A stretch of DNA of 64,000 nt, from the NCBI GenBank assembly GCA_963921825.1, contig OY997590.1:40007039-40071038 (forward strand), read 5' to 3'. Positions 31,300 to 44,440 of the stretch are shown piece by piece. The notes beneath the pieces were generated by a model. The model did not search any database. It was not told where the DNA came from and worked only from the letters and a program-made list of their open reading frames with translations. Source of the stretch: Erodium maritimum (lineage: Eukaryota > Streptophyta > Magnoliopsida > Geraniales > Geraniaceae). Every line of letters starts with the position of its first letter. Position 1 is the first letter of the stretch. Both the position numbers and the translations under genes were made by a program.

Positions 31300-32220
31300 A
31301 ACATCCTAGATCACAAAGCCTTGGGCTGAGCGTCCCCATGCGTTGGTGATGAATCGCAGTAAGGTGTCCTTCTCAGGAGGTCGCTCGATCATGAGCTCGC
31401 ATCCCAAATTGTTGGCGATCCAACATCCTTGGATCCACGGCCGCCTAAGGAACTATGATCTCCATATCCTCTTGCTCCCCTATTGAGCAGAAGCACATGG
31501 TCTCCTGAAGACTCGCCAACGGGGAGGCCTTTAAGCTAGGCAGGACCGGGACTAATGATGCGAGGACGACCTCTGGAGGGGTTGGATTGGTGCCCTCCTG
31601 ACGCAACAAGAACGCCGAGATATAAAATAGATGGGATGATCGGGATGCGGTCTGTGTTTGGCAGTGGTCCTGCCGGTAAGAAGAATTTCTGCAGACGGAC
31701 GGGATCGTGCCCTAACAACTCCCCCAGTGCAATCGCGAGACCTATCAATGGTCCAGATACAACACCAATGGAAGGAGACGACAATGTCTTGTTGCTTGTT
31801 GAAAACGACACTAGGGTTTTAGGCGGTCGACCACGTCTTGGTGCCTGTCGTGAGGGTGTCGGGGACGAGGCTTCTAGGACAAACGGTACAATCGCTTGAG
31901 AGGGTTGCAACGATACTGGAAAAGAATTTATCGCCGGAGATGGAGGTATGGAAGATTTTGGCTTACTCTTTCAATGCCTTTTAATAGGGCTAGTCACTTC
32001 AGAGGAGGGACATGGTGGTGGGGCCTCCTCCACGGTTTTCATTGGAGAGGAAAGCAGTTAGGGAACAAACGCACCGGCCAGAGGGGCATCTATGACAGGT
32101 GGTATCGGCGTAGGAGGTAGGTCTTCCTCGAGAGGCGCATCGGGTTAACGGGAGAGGATGGTGTAGATACGGGAGCATATGGCTAGGGTTTCTTAGGGTA
32201 GAGAGAGAGCTTTTTCAGCC
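31300..32220 (-). pseudogene. LINE ORF1 fragment, - strand
   Basis: Read leftward from about 32220, the segment begins with a CT-rich leader and AAACCCTAGCC, like the start of the + strand copy at 30170. It then encodes a Pro/Ser-rich stretch with an AT-hook-like PRRGRPPK (31840-31810). From 31500 to 31300 it resembles the DUF4283 domain of plant LINE ORF1 (words like LLRFITNAWGRSAQGF and FWFYFKTTD when small frame changes are allowed). Several stops are present. It converges tail to tail on the + strand copy. Confidence 0.45.
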
Positions 32221-32574
32221 AATACATTAACTAGTATTTGCTTGATCTTTTTAAACTTCCGTATCTCGCCTTCCTGCCTCCAAACATCAATTTTATAGGT
32301 TTTCTTACTTGACTACACAAATCTTACAAATTTCCCATTTTACTATATTTGATAATAAATGACGAAAACAACCATCTCTTTTTAAAAAGCTCAACATTAT
32401 GTTCTTACAAAAATAGTATGTAAAAGCATTAAAAAAGTCATTGAGTGTCGGACTATATTTTATTTATCAGCACCTCAAGCTTTTATTGATATTTATGTTG
32501 ATTTTGATCATCCATTGTGTTGCAGAATTTATTTTGGTCGATGCAAGAACATGGAAGTCAACTGATGCTATATA
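32221..32574. other. AT-rich spacer
   Basis: I see nothing recognisable in this stretch between the LINE fragment and the next insert. Confidence 0.3.
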
Positions 32575-33052
32575 TGTTTTTTTATTAGAAAAAATAACAG
32601 TTTTATTCCATCAGCATGAAATTCAAACCGAATTACAATCAGAGTAATAAAGTAACACGAAACAGCACAAACGTTGGAGAGAATTACAATAAAACCAAAA
32701 GAAATTAATCCTACTGTAATTAAAAGAAGAAGAAAACAACATTCAGAATCCCAAAAGACAAGAACTCGGGAACCCACCAGATTCCAGAGCCTCACGCCCA
32801 CACACATGCGTCTACCACCAACGAGAATCACACGGAAGCAACCATGAGTTGGAAATACGTCGTCGATAGGTCTAGATAAAGGCAAGAGGTGTCGGGTCAA
32901 GCATCCAAAGAAGGCCGACGAGAGGAGGACCAATAGAGACGATATTCTGATGAGTTGCAACCGCGGGATGGAGATAGAGGAGGCTGCGAAGGACCATGAT
33001 TCATGAAAAGGAAGATCCGAAAGGAGAGCCACCGGACGACAGCACCAGAATA

Positions 33053-33389
33053 TATTGGGGTTGTGTGGAGACTTCCTATTTTATTTAGGAAAGGTTTGGA
33101 CTTGCTAATATTTAGGTAAAAGATTTGAGTACGCAATTAGAAGAAATTTCCTATTAGGATTAGGAAACTTAATTCCTACCTTATTTACTCATTGTCTTCT
33201 CCTATAAATATCATGTACTTGTAAACCCAAAATCATTCATTCATTGTGAGAGCAATAAGAAGAGAGTAGTGAGACCGTGAACGTAGGCAAATTGCCGAAC
33301 CACGTAAATTCTTGTGTTCTTATGTGATTGCTTATTTTCTCTTGGTTTCTTCTTGCTTGAATATTTTTCCACGTTGTTATACCCCAACA
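33053..33389 (+). repeat. 5' LTR of the decayed copia
   Basis: 337 bp, ending CCAACA. A TATAAATAT promoter word lies near 33204-33212. Confidence 0.9.
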
Positions 33390-33391
33390 AC

Positions 33392-33403
33392 TGGTATCAG
33401 AGC
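33392..33403 (+). promoter_or_regulatory. Primer binding site, initiator tRNA-Met
   Basis: TGGTATCAGAGC, the canonical plant copia primer site, two bases after the LTR end. Confidence 0.95.
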
Positions 33404-33579
33404 CCGGTTCATGGCAAGTGGGAGCAATGGCAGAAGATGGGAAAGTTCGAATCGACAAGTTCGATGGGAAAGATTTTGGATTATGGAAGATGTAGATTGA
33501 GGATTATCTGTACCCGAAGAAGCTACATAAACCGTTGTCAGAGACCAAACCAGAGAAGCTAAGTTTGACCGATTGACAG

Positions 33580-36500
33580 TTGCTAGATCGACAAGCACTT
33601 GGTGCGTTGAGGTTGACATTGACAAGGAACGTTTCCTACAACATAATGAAGGAGACAACTACCTACGGAATGATAAAGGCGCTATCAAATATGTATGAAA
33701 AGTCGTCTGCATCAAACAAGGTATATTTAATTCATCTATTAGTTAATACGAAGATGAGGGAAGGTGTTAATGTTACCGATCATGTGAACGAATTTAATAC
33801 GATACTATCCAGATTAGTGTTAGTGGAAATTAAATTCGATGGTAAGGTACAAGCCCTATTATTGTTGTCTTCTTTACCTGATAGTTGGTTAGGAACCGTC
33901 ACAACAGTTAGTAGTTCGTCTGGATCTATTAAGTTGTCGTTCGAGGGGATAAGAGACTTGATTCTCGGGGAAGATATTCGTAGAAGGAATTCCGGAGAAT
34001 CGTCAGGCTCTGTGTTGAACGTGGACGGAAGAGGTAGGAAATCTGAAAGAGGGAAGAACAAAAGGCGATGCAGGTCGAAGTCCAGAATGAGAGGACAATC
34101 TAAGACCAGAGCAGACGTGACTTGCTATAATTGTCAACAAACTGGCCACTTTAAGAGTCAATGCCTGAACCCAAAGAAGGAAAGAAAGGAGAACAACTCG
34201 GTGAATGCAACAGAAGAATTTGAAGATGATGATTTGATCTGTTGTGTAGAAATCCTGGTTGAGTCATGGATCATGGATTCAGGTGCTTCTTTCCATACTA
34301 CCCATTATAAAAATATGCTAGTGAATTTTAGACCTATAAAAGGTATAGTTCATCTAGCTAATGATGAGACGGAAGAAATTGCGGGCATAGGAGATGTGAA
34401 TCTCAAAACTCCCATGGGTACAATTTGGACGTTAAAAGATGTAAGGTATATCCCTACCATAAAGAGAATGTTGATCTCTGTAAGTCATCTAGACATTTTT
34501 GGATACGGTATAACCTTTAAAAACGGCCAATGGAAGGTATCAAAAGGGAATTTGATTATTGCTCGAGGATGGAAGAGGGGAACTTTGTACATGGCCGAGA
34601 TGCCAGTGGAAGAGGTTAATGCAGTTACTGATGGGCCTGATCCTTCTACTCTATGGCACCAACGACTTGGGCATATGAGTGAGAAAGGAATGAAGATGTT
34701 AGCTTCAAAGGGAAAGATTCCAGAATTGAAGAATGCGAACCATGTGTGTTCGGAAAGCATAAACGAGTTAGCTTTGCAAAGTTAGGGAAACCTCCTAAGG
34801 AAAAGAAGCTGAAAATGGTGCATTCAGACGTGTATGGACCTACAAAAGTTCCATCCATTGGAGGATCTCGCTACTATATCACCTTCAATTATGATTTCAC
34901 AAGAAAGGTATGGGTTTACTTTCTAAAGCACAAAGATGAAGTTTTTAATACCTTTAAGAAGTGGAAAGCTGCTGTTGAGAATGAAACTGACTTAAAAGTG
35001 AAGTTTTTAAAGTCTGACAATGGTGGTGAGTATAGTAATGATGAGTTTATTGATTATTGTGTTGAGCATGGTATAAGGATGATAAAGACTGAGCCTGAGA
35101 CGCTTTAGCATAATGGTGTTGCTGAGAGAATGAACAGAACCCTGAACGAGAGGGCAAAGAGTATGAGGATTCAGACAGGATTGCCTAATAAGTTTTGGGC
35201 AAACGCAGGGAGCACAACAACATACCTAATCAATCGTGGACCCTTAGTTCCTTTAGGGTTCAAGATTCCTGAAGAAGAATGGCGTGGAAAAGAGGTAAAT
35301 CTTCAACATTTGCGAGTTTTTGGTTGTGTTTCTTATGTGAGAGTAAAGGATTCCGACAGAGACAAGCTTGATCCAAAAGCAAAGAATTGTGCATTCATTG
35401 GCTATGGATCTGATGACATGGGGTATAGATTCTGGGATGAGTCAAAGATGAAAGTCATCAAAAGTAGAGATGTCACATTCTGTTAAAGCGTTATGTACAA
35501 GGATCGCTTGAGTGTGGAGCAAGATATCACTAAAGAACCCGAAGACAAGGAAGAAGCTATGTTGGAAGATATTACAATAGAAGATGTTACAGGCAGCAGT
35601 GAGAGTCAACTACAGGAAAATAATGAGGAGATACTACCGGCTACCCTAGTAGCTGAAGTGAGGAGATCGAGTAAAGTTTCAAGACCTCCAGAATGGTTCT
35701 CTCCATCACTACATTATTTGTTGTTGACTGAGAATGGAGAGCCTCAGTGCTATACAGAGGCAGTTCAAATGGATGATTCGATTAAGTGGGAGTCAGCCAT
35801 GGATGAAGAGATGAAATCTCTTGAAAAGAATGAAACTTGGCCACTGACCAAGTTACCGGATGGAAAAAAGGCTCTACAAAATAAATGGGTGTTCAGGGTC
35901 AAGGAAGAACATAATGGTAGCAAGAGGTACAAGGCAAGTTTAGTAGTCAAAGGCTTTCAACAGAAGAAGGGGATTGACTACAACGACATATTCTCTTCAG
36001 TAGTCAAGATGACTACTATCACGCTTGTGTTAGGTATCGTGGCTGCAGAGGATCTTCATCTAGAGCAACTAGATGTGAAGACCGCATTCTTACATGGTGA
36101 TCTTCATGAAGATATTTATATGGTACAATCTGAGGGTTTCCAGTGAGCTGGGAGTAAAGACCTAATTTGCAAATTGCAGAAAAGTTTGTATGGTCTGAAA
36201 CAAGCACCAAGATAGTGGTACTTGAAGTTTGACGATTTTATGATGAGGAGTGGATACTCAAGATGTGTCATGGATCATTGTTGCTATGTCAAACATTTCA
36301 ATGAATCCTACATCATATTATTGTTATACATTGATGACATGTTGATTGCAGGATCCAACATGGTAGAAATTAACAAATTGAAGAGACAGATGTCTGAAGA
36401 GTTTGAGATGAAGGACGTAGGCGTAGCGAAGCAAATACTCGGAATGAGCATTAGTAGGGATCGGTCTGATGGAAATTTAAAGCTATCTCAAGAGAAGTAT

Positions 36501-37285
36501 ATTGAGAAGATCTTGAACAAGTCCAGTCTTCAAGATGTTAAGACAAGAAGTACGTCGTTGGGAGGTCACTTGAAACTCACTCGAGAACAGTCACCTAAGA
36601 CAGATAAAGACAAGAAAGAAATGGCTAAAGTCCCTACGCATCAGCAGTGGGCAGTTTGATGTACGCAATGGTTTGCACAAGGCCAGACATTGCACATGCA
36701 GTGGGAATTTTTAGTAAATTCATGTCTAATCCTGGGAGAGAGCATTGGGAAGCAGTCAAGTGGTTGTTTCGCTACTTGGAAGGCACTTCAAAGGTTGCAC
36801 TACATTTCAAGAAAAGGATGTAATCTTATAAGGGTTTCTGATGCAGACTTAGGTGGATGTTTGGACACAAGGAAGAGTACTACAGGGTACGTCTTTACCT
36901 TGGGTGGCACAGTAGTTAGTTGGATGTCTCGACTGCAGAAGAGTGTTGTCTTTCAACCACTGAAGCTGAGTACATGGCTATTTCAGAAGCTGGAAAGGAA
37001 ATGATCTGGTTGAAGAATTTCTTGGAAGAGTTAGGGAACAAACAGGCAGACAGTCCTTTGTATAGCGACAGTCAGAGCGACATTCACCTCGCTAAGAATC
37101 CTGTGTTTCATGCTAGGACGAAGCATATTCAGTTGAGATATCATTTCATTAGAGGATTAATGGATGATGATACTTTGTCATTGAAGAAAATCCTTGGGTC
37201 AAAGAATCATGCAGATATGTTGACTAAGGTTGTTACAACGGAGAAGCTGAAGTTATGCATAACTTCAGCTGGCCTTCATGGTTAG
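33580..37285 (+). pseudogene. copia Gag-Pol polyprotein, interrupted
   Basis: Domains in order: Gag (33580-34080), zinc knuckle CYNCQQTGHFKSQC near 34122, protease WIMDSGASFHTTH near 34267, GAG-pre-integrase LWHQRLGHMSEKGMKML near 34650, integrase with MVHSDVYGPTK and SDNGGEYSND (34820-35045) and GVAERMNRTL near 35117, RT with QLDVKTAFLHGDLHEDIYM (36067) and LLYIDDMLIAG (36325), and RNase H near 36840-37210 including [12 protein letters not shown] frameshift near 34740, stop codons at about 35106, 35484, 36144 and 36212, and another frame change near 36650 abolish the polyprotein. The most similar well-known relatives are Tnt1-type elements. Most stops are single-base changes of ordinary codons, so decay is moderate. 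Confidence 0.9.
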
Positions 37286-37402
37286 TTGAAAGAAGATGTC
37301 TCACTATCTCAGAAGCTTATTGATGGTGCATTGAGGTGTTATTGGAGTTACATAAGTAGGAGTGAAGTGAAGACATTCATGGACAGTCTCCAAATGGGAG
37401 AT

Positions 37403-37739
37403 TGTTGGGCTTGTGTGGAGACTTCTTATTTTATTTAGGAAAGGTTTAGATTTCCTAATATTTAGGTAAGAGATTTGAGTAGGAAATTAGAAGAGATTTC
37501 CTATTAGGATTAGGAAACCTAATTCCTACCTTATTTACTCATTGTCTTCTCCTATAAATATCATGCACTTGTAAACCCAAAATCATTCATTCATTGTGAG
37601 AGCAATAAGAAGAGAGTAGTAAGACCGTGGACGTAGGCAAATTGCCGAACCATGTAAATTCTTGTGTTCTTGTGTGATTGCTTATTTTCTCTTGGTTTCT
37701 TCTTACTTGAATATTGTTCCACGTTGTTATACCAAAACA
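37403..37739 (+). repeat. 3' LTR of the decayed copia
   Basis: 337 bp, TGTTGG to AAAACA, followed by the GAATA duplication. Confidence 0.9.
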
Positions 37740-38821
37740 GAATAACCTGAGAAGCAAAAGGGGGCAAAAACACCGCCTAGGGTCAGCACCCAAGAGGCCG
37801 ACGAAGCTTCCGCAACCCCAAACGACACCACTGCCTAAGCCGATGAGAGCCACAACCCCTAGAACCAAAGGACCAAGGACAACCGTGACAGAACCGCCCG
37901 AGACAACACCCAAAAGACGGCGAGCACCCAATCAACTCCTAAGACCCAAATCCAACAAGGGTTGAACCGAAAGAGTTAGGCGAAGGTGGGGAAGAACGGG
38001 ACCATGGTGCTGAAGAGGAAGGGCGTAGACATAACCCAGGCCGAACCCCACACTGAAAACGTGTCAAGATCGGTGGAGAATCGGTAACAATAAGAGCCCT
38101 CGAGACAGACTAATGGAGAGCTAGCAGTGAGAGCTGAGGAACAGTGGCGATAAGGCGGCAAGGAGCACCGAGGTGATATATTTGGCGAAGCCGTAGAACC
38201 ATCAAACGAAAGAAGAACGAGGGTGAGCCGAGCTTCAGTCAAAGGCGGATAAAGAGAGGGTGCGATAGAAGCCGACGGAGAAATGGAGGCCGATCTAAAG
38301 GGACCCAAGAGAAGAGATGCCTAGATCGGCTAGTGCAGGAGAAGGAGATGAAGAGGAGGGGCGTCGATCTTCAAAGGGGCCAGAAGGACGCCGCCGATAA
38401 GGCGATGCAAGGGTTTGAGGCTTTTTATGGGAAATTATGACCATAAAATAATGCATATACCAAAAGATAGTGTCGATGTTATGTATGTTGTTGCAGTGGA
38501 ATAACCAGTTTAACTTTATCTTTTTCTCGTCAAAGATCAAAGTAAAACAAAAATATTACAACCAACACCTTAAATCATGTTGAGCTGGTTTTCCTCCATT
38601 TTCATAAAAAAAAATTGGAGACTACAGACAAGAGATGGAACAAGAACAAAGAAGAACCCATAAGAAATATAAGATATTCTGTATATTAATCAATATTTTT
38701 CATCATAACATTCTTTTCTCAAACAAAAACAAAAGTGAAAATAAATTAAGAACAAACATACTTCTATCAATTTCATTAACAATAAAACAGATTGGTGTGC
38801 CGTTCTATTTGTTCTCCACAT

Positions 38822-40310
38822 TTTTGAGTTGGTGTCTGTTCTTCGGTTCAACTTCACCAAATCGTCTTTGGTTGCTTTTGTCGTGTCTGATCCGATGTGT
38901 AGGGCTCTTGTGGAGGCCATGCAATGTTCCTTAGGTATTCTCCCTTTCTCTTACCTTGGGTTCCCTCTGGGAGGCAATCCTCGACTCTCTTTTTTTGGGG
39001 ACCCAGTGGTGGATAGGTATAGAGAGAGGTTGGCGGTGTGGAGGACCCGTTTTCTCTCCTTGGGAGGTCGTCATACGCTTATCAGGGCGACCCTGGCAAG
39101 CTTGCCGGTCTTTTTCATGTCTTTGTCTGACGCTCCTAAGCAGGTGGTTCGTCCACTAGAGAGATTCCAGAGGAGGTTCCTTTGGTGTTCAGGACGCGAG
39201 AGGAGGTGTCTCTCTAAGGTCCCGTGGGAGGTGGTTTGCATGTCCAAGGACTCATGGGGGCTAGGTGTTCGATCTCTTACGGAGGTAAACACCATTCTTC
39301 TTTTGAAATGGTGGTGGCACTTTGCTATTGAGGGGTCTGCCTTCTAGAGGCGTGTTATTCGTGCTTGTTTTGGGTGGAGGGAGATTGAGTGGAACCTTGG
39401 TTTGCTTACGGTTCCTACGAGGGCTTCCTCTTTCTTCATTCGGCAAGTGGTTCGTTTGGATCGGGACCCTGGTTTCGCGAGAGTGTTTGGTCCAACACCT
39501 TAAGGTGGGTGGTCGGTTTTGACACCACGATTAGTTTTGGGGAGGACCTGTGGCTTTTTGATACCGCTCTGGCGACTCATTTTCCTTGGTTCTATAAGTT
39601 GGTGGAAGGCCATTATTGGTCAGATGTAGAGTTTTAGGCAGATGGGGAATGAGTTTTTCTATTTGGTAGAAATCTTCGGGTCCGAGATACTGAGGCATTG
39701 GAGGAGATAAGGGTCAACCTGGTTTGGGTTTGACTGGTACGCGAGCGCCCCGATTCGTTGGGCTGATATTGGGACGCGAGAGGGTTCTCTACATCAACAT
39801 CTTTTTAGGTTGTTGCTGGTCGGGTGGATTATGGGGCCGTTTCTTGGGCTTCTGTGATCAGGTCTGCCCTAGTTCCTCCCAAGATCCATATGTTTGCCTT
39901 GTTGTTTGCTCATGATGAGGTTCCCACTATTTCCTTCTTGGTGGATAAGGGTGTGTCGATTCTCTCTGGTGGGACTTCGGAGGCGGAGGTATGAGTGGAC
40001 TGGTATCGGGCTATTGTGTCTTTGGCATATTTGGCTAAAACGCAATCCTCGTGTTTTCTCTAGGACCGCTGCCACTAAACCAAGTGTTCTTCTAGTTAGG
40101 GTTCAGCAGGGATCCTTTTCCATCATGAGAGCGGCTGACTGTCATTTTACCTTCCTCGAGCGGATCGAGTCTCCAGTTGTTGCACTGACTAGGAGCGCCT
40201 AAGGAGCGTCTATGGATTGCTGTGTCATGTTTGAGGAATTCAGTACTTTGTCCCTTGGTCCTCTTTAGTGGTTTTTAAACTTTTATTACTCTTTTTGAAT
40301 TAAAAAAAGG
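38822..40310 (+). pseudogene. LINE reverse transcriptase C-terminus and 3' end, 5' truncated
   Basis: The frame at 38829-39347 encodes the thumb/C-terminal part of a plant non-LTR RT: RFNFTKSSLVAF, FSYLGFPLGGNPR, DPVVDRYRERLAVW, FLSLGGRHTLIRATL and PKQVVRPLERFQRRFLW. After a TAG, further broken frames up to 40200 resemble the zinc-binding and C-terminal region (WTGIGLLCLWHIWLKRNPRVF). The element ends with an A-rich tail near 40300. Upstream RT and endonuclease are absent: a typical 5'-truncated insertion. It lies about 1.1 kb from the 3' end of the PLP-transferase gene. Confidence 0.8.
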
Positions 40311-41383
40311 AGTATTGGTAATGTTAACGTTGGTGTTCAACGGTATCACTTTTTTTTCAATCCGCATGACACGCGTTAGCACGGTAGAGGAGGGTGAGCT
40401 GGGTGCGGGTCTAGAACCCCGACCGCACGTCAGGCTCTGACTCCACGCATCGGCTTCCTCAAGATCCATCTCCTGAGGCGTCTTCTTGCTCCAGCGCGAC
40501 GTAGACAGTGGCTTTAGGTGTGGGGTCTCCAAAAGCAGTCCCGCTGCTGTGCCCTAAAGAGCATTTGAATTACATCGGATTTTTGTAATGAAAGAATTAG
40601 ACTTGAAGGTAAGGGTGTCCATTGTGTAATGTCACCTTCCATGCAAGAGTCCAATAAGAGGTATCAACCAAATTTCAACTATCAACAAAAGACAGAGTCA
40701 AACACTAGTAGATAAACGAAAGGTGATGGATACGAATATACGAGAGACATCGATTCAAAGACAAGGTAGACAGGTCAAAGCCATACATCCAACTTTACAA
40801 AATAAGTCATAAAACCTTCACCAAATTATTGGACTGTTCCTCGGGACATGACATGCAAAATCCAAACAAAAAGTTTTTGTTCTTTAGCCTCACACAAGGC
40901 ACAATGCTGTAGCAAACAGAGTCATGTTTTGAAATCTAAAAAACATTAGAAAATTTAATTTTATAATTTTACGAGACCTGGTTGAGTTGGGAACATTTTG
41001 TAGTCCCCAGCCAAACTTGGGAACGTTTAGTCATCCCCAACCAATCTGCAGATTTGAACTGGCAAACCGAAAAATTGTACAATACTGCAACGGGCAGAAA
41101 CTATTCCCAAAGAATCTAACCTATAATTTGCAAAGGCACAATATCAAACTACCCTAGGACATGATGTATGAGCAAACTCTACACCTTGCTGAATACAAAA
41201 AACACATTACCTGATAGATATATAAGTAGAAGAATAAACAAATCCATGAGCTCATATGCAAATCTCGGAAGGAAGAGCAAAAGAAACCGACCACACAGCA
41301 CCATGCCTTAGCATTGCTTGGAGCACACATTCATGAAAAGGCAGAAGAGAGGGGTCCATCTTCCTTGAGGCAAGCCTCTAATT
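40311..41383. other. Spacer and 3' untranslated side of the PLP-transferase gene
   Basis: No gene seen. The part near 41240-41383 is presumably the 3' untranslated region of the leftward gene that stops at 41384. The remainder is AT-rich with a short GC-rich patch at 40370-40540. Confidence 0.35.
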
Positions 41384-42969
41384 CTAGGTTTCAGAACCCT
41401 CTGCAACAGTAGATAGTTCATCCCCCTCAACAAACAATGGGTTAAGAAACTTAGCCACAAAAGCCCACATCCTGTACACATCTTCAAAGTTGGTCAGGAA
41501 ACTGAGCGATGCTGTAACCACCTCAACCCGGAAGAATGCCTTCTTACCACCTAGCCCCCCATCAGCCATTGGCTTGCTCATCTCTGTCTCTTTCGGGATG
41601 TCCACGTGACTTAGGATGCCGACCCCCAGAGATATGCCATTCTTCTCCGCCAACTTCTGAACAACTTCAGGGTGAATCAGACACCCGCCTTTGCTGTTGC
41701 TACTCTCTTTGATGTTGAAAGCCACAGCAGTTCCTCTTTCGTATTTGATCTTAGGGCCATATATCTGTACAAGAGGAACTCCGTCTGCACCGGGTAGTCT
41801 GAGTTGAAGTAACGAGGTAACAAGCCAATTGATCAGGTACCGCGGTCTGAGGGTAGTTTTGTTCAGGCCCATTGTATTGACGTGATCAAGATGACGGCAG
41901 ATAATCTCAGGCTCCCTCCTTCCTTCATCACCGTATTCTCCATCACTCATGGACTCCTCTTCACCAAAGGAAGCTAAAGATGCTTCCCCAGGTTCCATTG
42001 AATGTCCTAAATTTTCCTTACGGTTTTCGTCTATGCTAAAAGACACCCTCCCCGAGCTTGCAACCCGGCCGCTCTCCTCCAAGCCAAAGAACCTGCCCCC
42101 GTTAAATCTATTCCCTTCCCTCCTCCCAAGAAGTCTAAACTCACCTTCTGTCTCTCTTCTTATGGCACTGCTGTTCACTTCCTCGCAAATTTCCGATGTT
42201 GAGGAGCCATTATTACTACAGTTCTTGGACACGTATCCATTTCCCAACTTGTCTCCCACCGAGTCTTTAACCATGTCTTGATCACTCTCCCCGAAAGGGT
42301 GTGCATCAGCACATCTTCTTCTACCAATAAGCAAGTCAGGTTCAGTTTCGGCAAATATTTCTTCTTCTGGAATATCCTTAAAATAGTCCAAGTCTTGTGA
42401 CACTGATAACACTGATGCATCAAAGGACAAAACAGAATCTTCATGTGATCTGGGATTTACCCTCCTATCATCATAAAATGGGCTTCTATATATCTTTGTT
42501 GTTGGCTTAGGAGAGAAACCCTTTTTGTTTTGCTTCCGTGAAGACCAAGAATATGGTTTGCTAAACTGATCAGAATGATCAGACCCGAATGGACTTTGAC
42601 CCAAATCAATCCAGTATGAATTCTCTGATGACTCATCTTCACTGAAAATTGGACTTCGTATGACCTCTCCCACAGAAACACTCTCAGCTTCTTCAAATAT
42701 GGTGCTTGATCCATCCTGTCTGAGCTATTATCATGATCCAATTCCGTCTCAAACACATCTCTGACTTGGTTGGAAGTGAACACACCAGAAAATGCAGGAA
42801 TCTGAGGAGCACCATTCCCTTCTGAGACGGATTCATCATTCACATTGTCTTCGATTCCAGCCAACTCTTCCAGACCATCAACAGAATCACTCAAGTACTG
42901 AGGATAAAAGGGAAGGATCTTCACCATTCCAGAGCTGGTACGCCCATGCTGATTTTCCAGGCTTCCAAT

Positions 42970-43692
42970 TGTAGAACTAAAAGTTTCCCTAAATACTAGA
43001 AAAACCAGATAGCAGGCAAGCAAAATGAACATAACCAATAAAAGTTAAGAACGAACACACCCGTAGTAGAGTAATAATGAATTAAGCTGTGGCGTGGCAA
43101 TGAGGTCCACTGACTTGAAGCAAATTAGTCCGGCGCGTTCGAGGTGGCGAACAGGTCGGTATGCTCCCCGAGTTATCACAGCTTCTAATTCAGACTCGTG
43201 CCCACTCACGATTCTGAACGTGGAACTTGCAGAGACGGTACCCAAAATAAAGCGTAGAGGAAATCGGATGAAAGTTGCACGGAATAGAGGTATCAGAAAA
43301 GTGTGGATGAGGTAGAATAATAGGTAATAATATTGGTAAATAAGGTACTGTGAGAGGAGAAGTGTCGCAGAGCATATGGAGCTATAAATGAGTTTCTGAA
43401 GACAAAATGAATTGAGTTCACATGTATTTATAGCAAAGCCACATCAAGGTTAAAAGGGTAATTGATCAATTAGTTTGAAATTGAATTCAAACCTCAACAA
43501 CCCTTAATACCCGTACATGATCAGGTCCATACTATCTTTGACCACAACATTATCTTCACTAACCTCGGAAACGTACACCACTAACAACCGAAGACTATTT
43601 CTTAAGAAAAAGTCTTGATCAATTAAGGACAGGCCAAGCCCAAATGGATTCTCAAATAAATGGGCCTCGGGCTTACTATATTTATTCCAACA
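42970..43692 (-). repeat. Outer 3' LTR of the copia array
   Basis: 723 bp; on the - strand TGTTGGAATAAATATAG to TTCTACA. Unique bases at 42982, 43023, 43032 and 43139. TATAAATA lies at 43425-43432 (leftward). The polypurine tract AGTGGGGGAT precedes it. Confidence 0.93.
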
Positions 43693-44116
43693 ATCCCCCA
43701 CTAAATATAGTAAAAGTTTGAGAAAGAAAACATTAAAGAATTAGGAAATTTTTGGGTACAGGAAGAACGAGATACTTAAGTGTCAATATCTTTCGATTTG
43801 AATTGACACGTAGTGACGTAAGGTAACAACTTACTTAGAACAAGTGAAACAAGTCTTGAACTTGTTCAACTTCGGTTGATACGCCTTATGACACATATCA
43901 TAGCTTCAAAACTCCGCAAGTTCCGCGAAACATCAAAAACGCTATTAAAGGCCTTGCGTTTGCCTCGGTCTAATGAGTGCTCTAGGAAGACTTGCCCAAG
44001 TCTTTCATAGATGGCAGCCCACCATCACACCCACGTAGGTGCCTCCTCAGTGCGTCTCGGCAGCACCTGCCGTAACGGCTCGAACCATTAAGGACAACAA
44101 GTCCATCCTTGTCAGT

Positions 44117-44410
44117 GTAGTCCATCAAGTGCATCTCGGATAGCACCACCAAAAGATTGGCTATGGACTAACAATTCGATCTATCAAGTGCACCTCAAAG
44201 CACCCCCAAAATTGGGTATAGATCTAGGCTAAAAATCAAGATCTATCAAGTGCATCTCAAATAGCACCACCACAAAACGTGACTATAGATCTAGATCGAG
44301 AATGAGATCCATCAAGTGCTTCTCGAGTAGCACCACCACAAAAAGTGACTATGGATCACTATCTATCAAGTGCGTCTCAAAGCACCATCACAAAATGTGA
44401 CTATAGATCA
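44117..44410 (-). repeat. Five-copy 50-65 bp repeat in the copia 3' non-coding region
   Basis: The word (C/T)ATCAAGTGC(A/G/T)(T/C)CTC followed by AGCACCACCA and a short ACTATGGATC or ACTATAGATC recurs at about 44112, 44179, 44236, 44308 and 44361. The second internal copy holds the same block at 49687-49980. It lies between the polyprotein stop and the polypurine tract. Confidence 0.8.
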
Positions 44411-44440
44411 TAAAGACACGAATGGCGTCTCATGACCTAC

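Larger units (their letters stand above)
33053..37739 (+). mobile_element. Ty1/copia element, Tnt1/Tork-like, decayed
   Basis: It has two 337-bp LTRs (33053-33389 and 37403-37739), a canonical primer site, a polypurine tract AAATGGGAGAT before the 3' LTR and exact 5-bp target duplications GAATA (33048-33052 and 37740-37744). The first LTR starts TA rather than TG by mutation. The LTRs differ at about 22 sites (roughly 6%), so it is clearly older than the copia array at 42970-54832. Confidence 0.92.
32575..38440 (-). mobile_element. Short non-LTR-like insert, split by a copia element
   Basis: When 33053-37744 (the copia and one target duplication) is removed, about 1.2 kb remains. On the - strand it starts near 38440 with CGGCGGCGTCC-type GC-rich DNA encoding Ser/Pro-rich peptides and ends near 32575 with a T-rich 3' region and an A-rich tail (AATAAAA-type words). 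This resembles the start and tail of a retroposed, internally deleted LINE or similar sequence. No enzyme domain is seen, and no target duplication was found. Confidence 0.35.

Noticed and set aside
43045..43375. Short frames inside the copia LTRs, present three times
   Set aside because: They are LTR non-coding sequence without domains; repetition follows from LTR identity.
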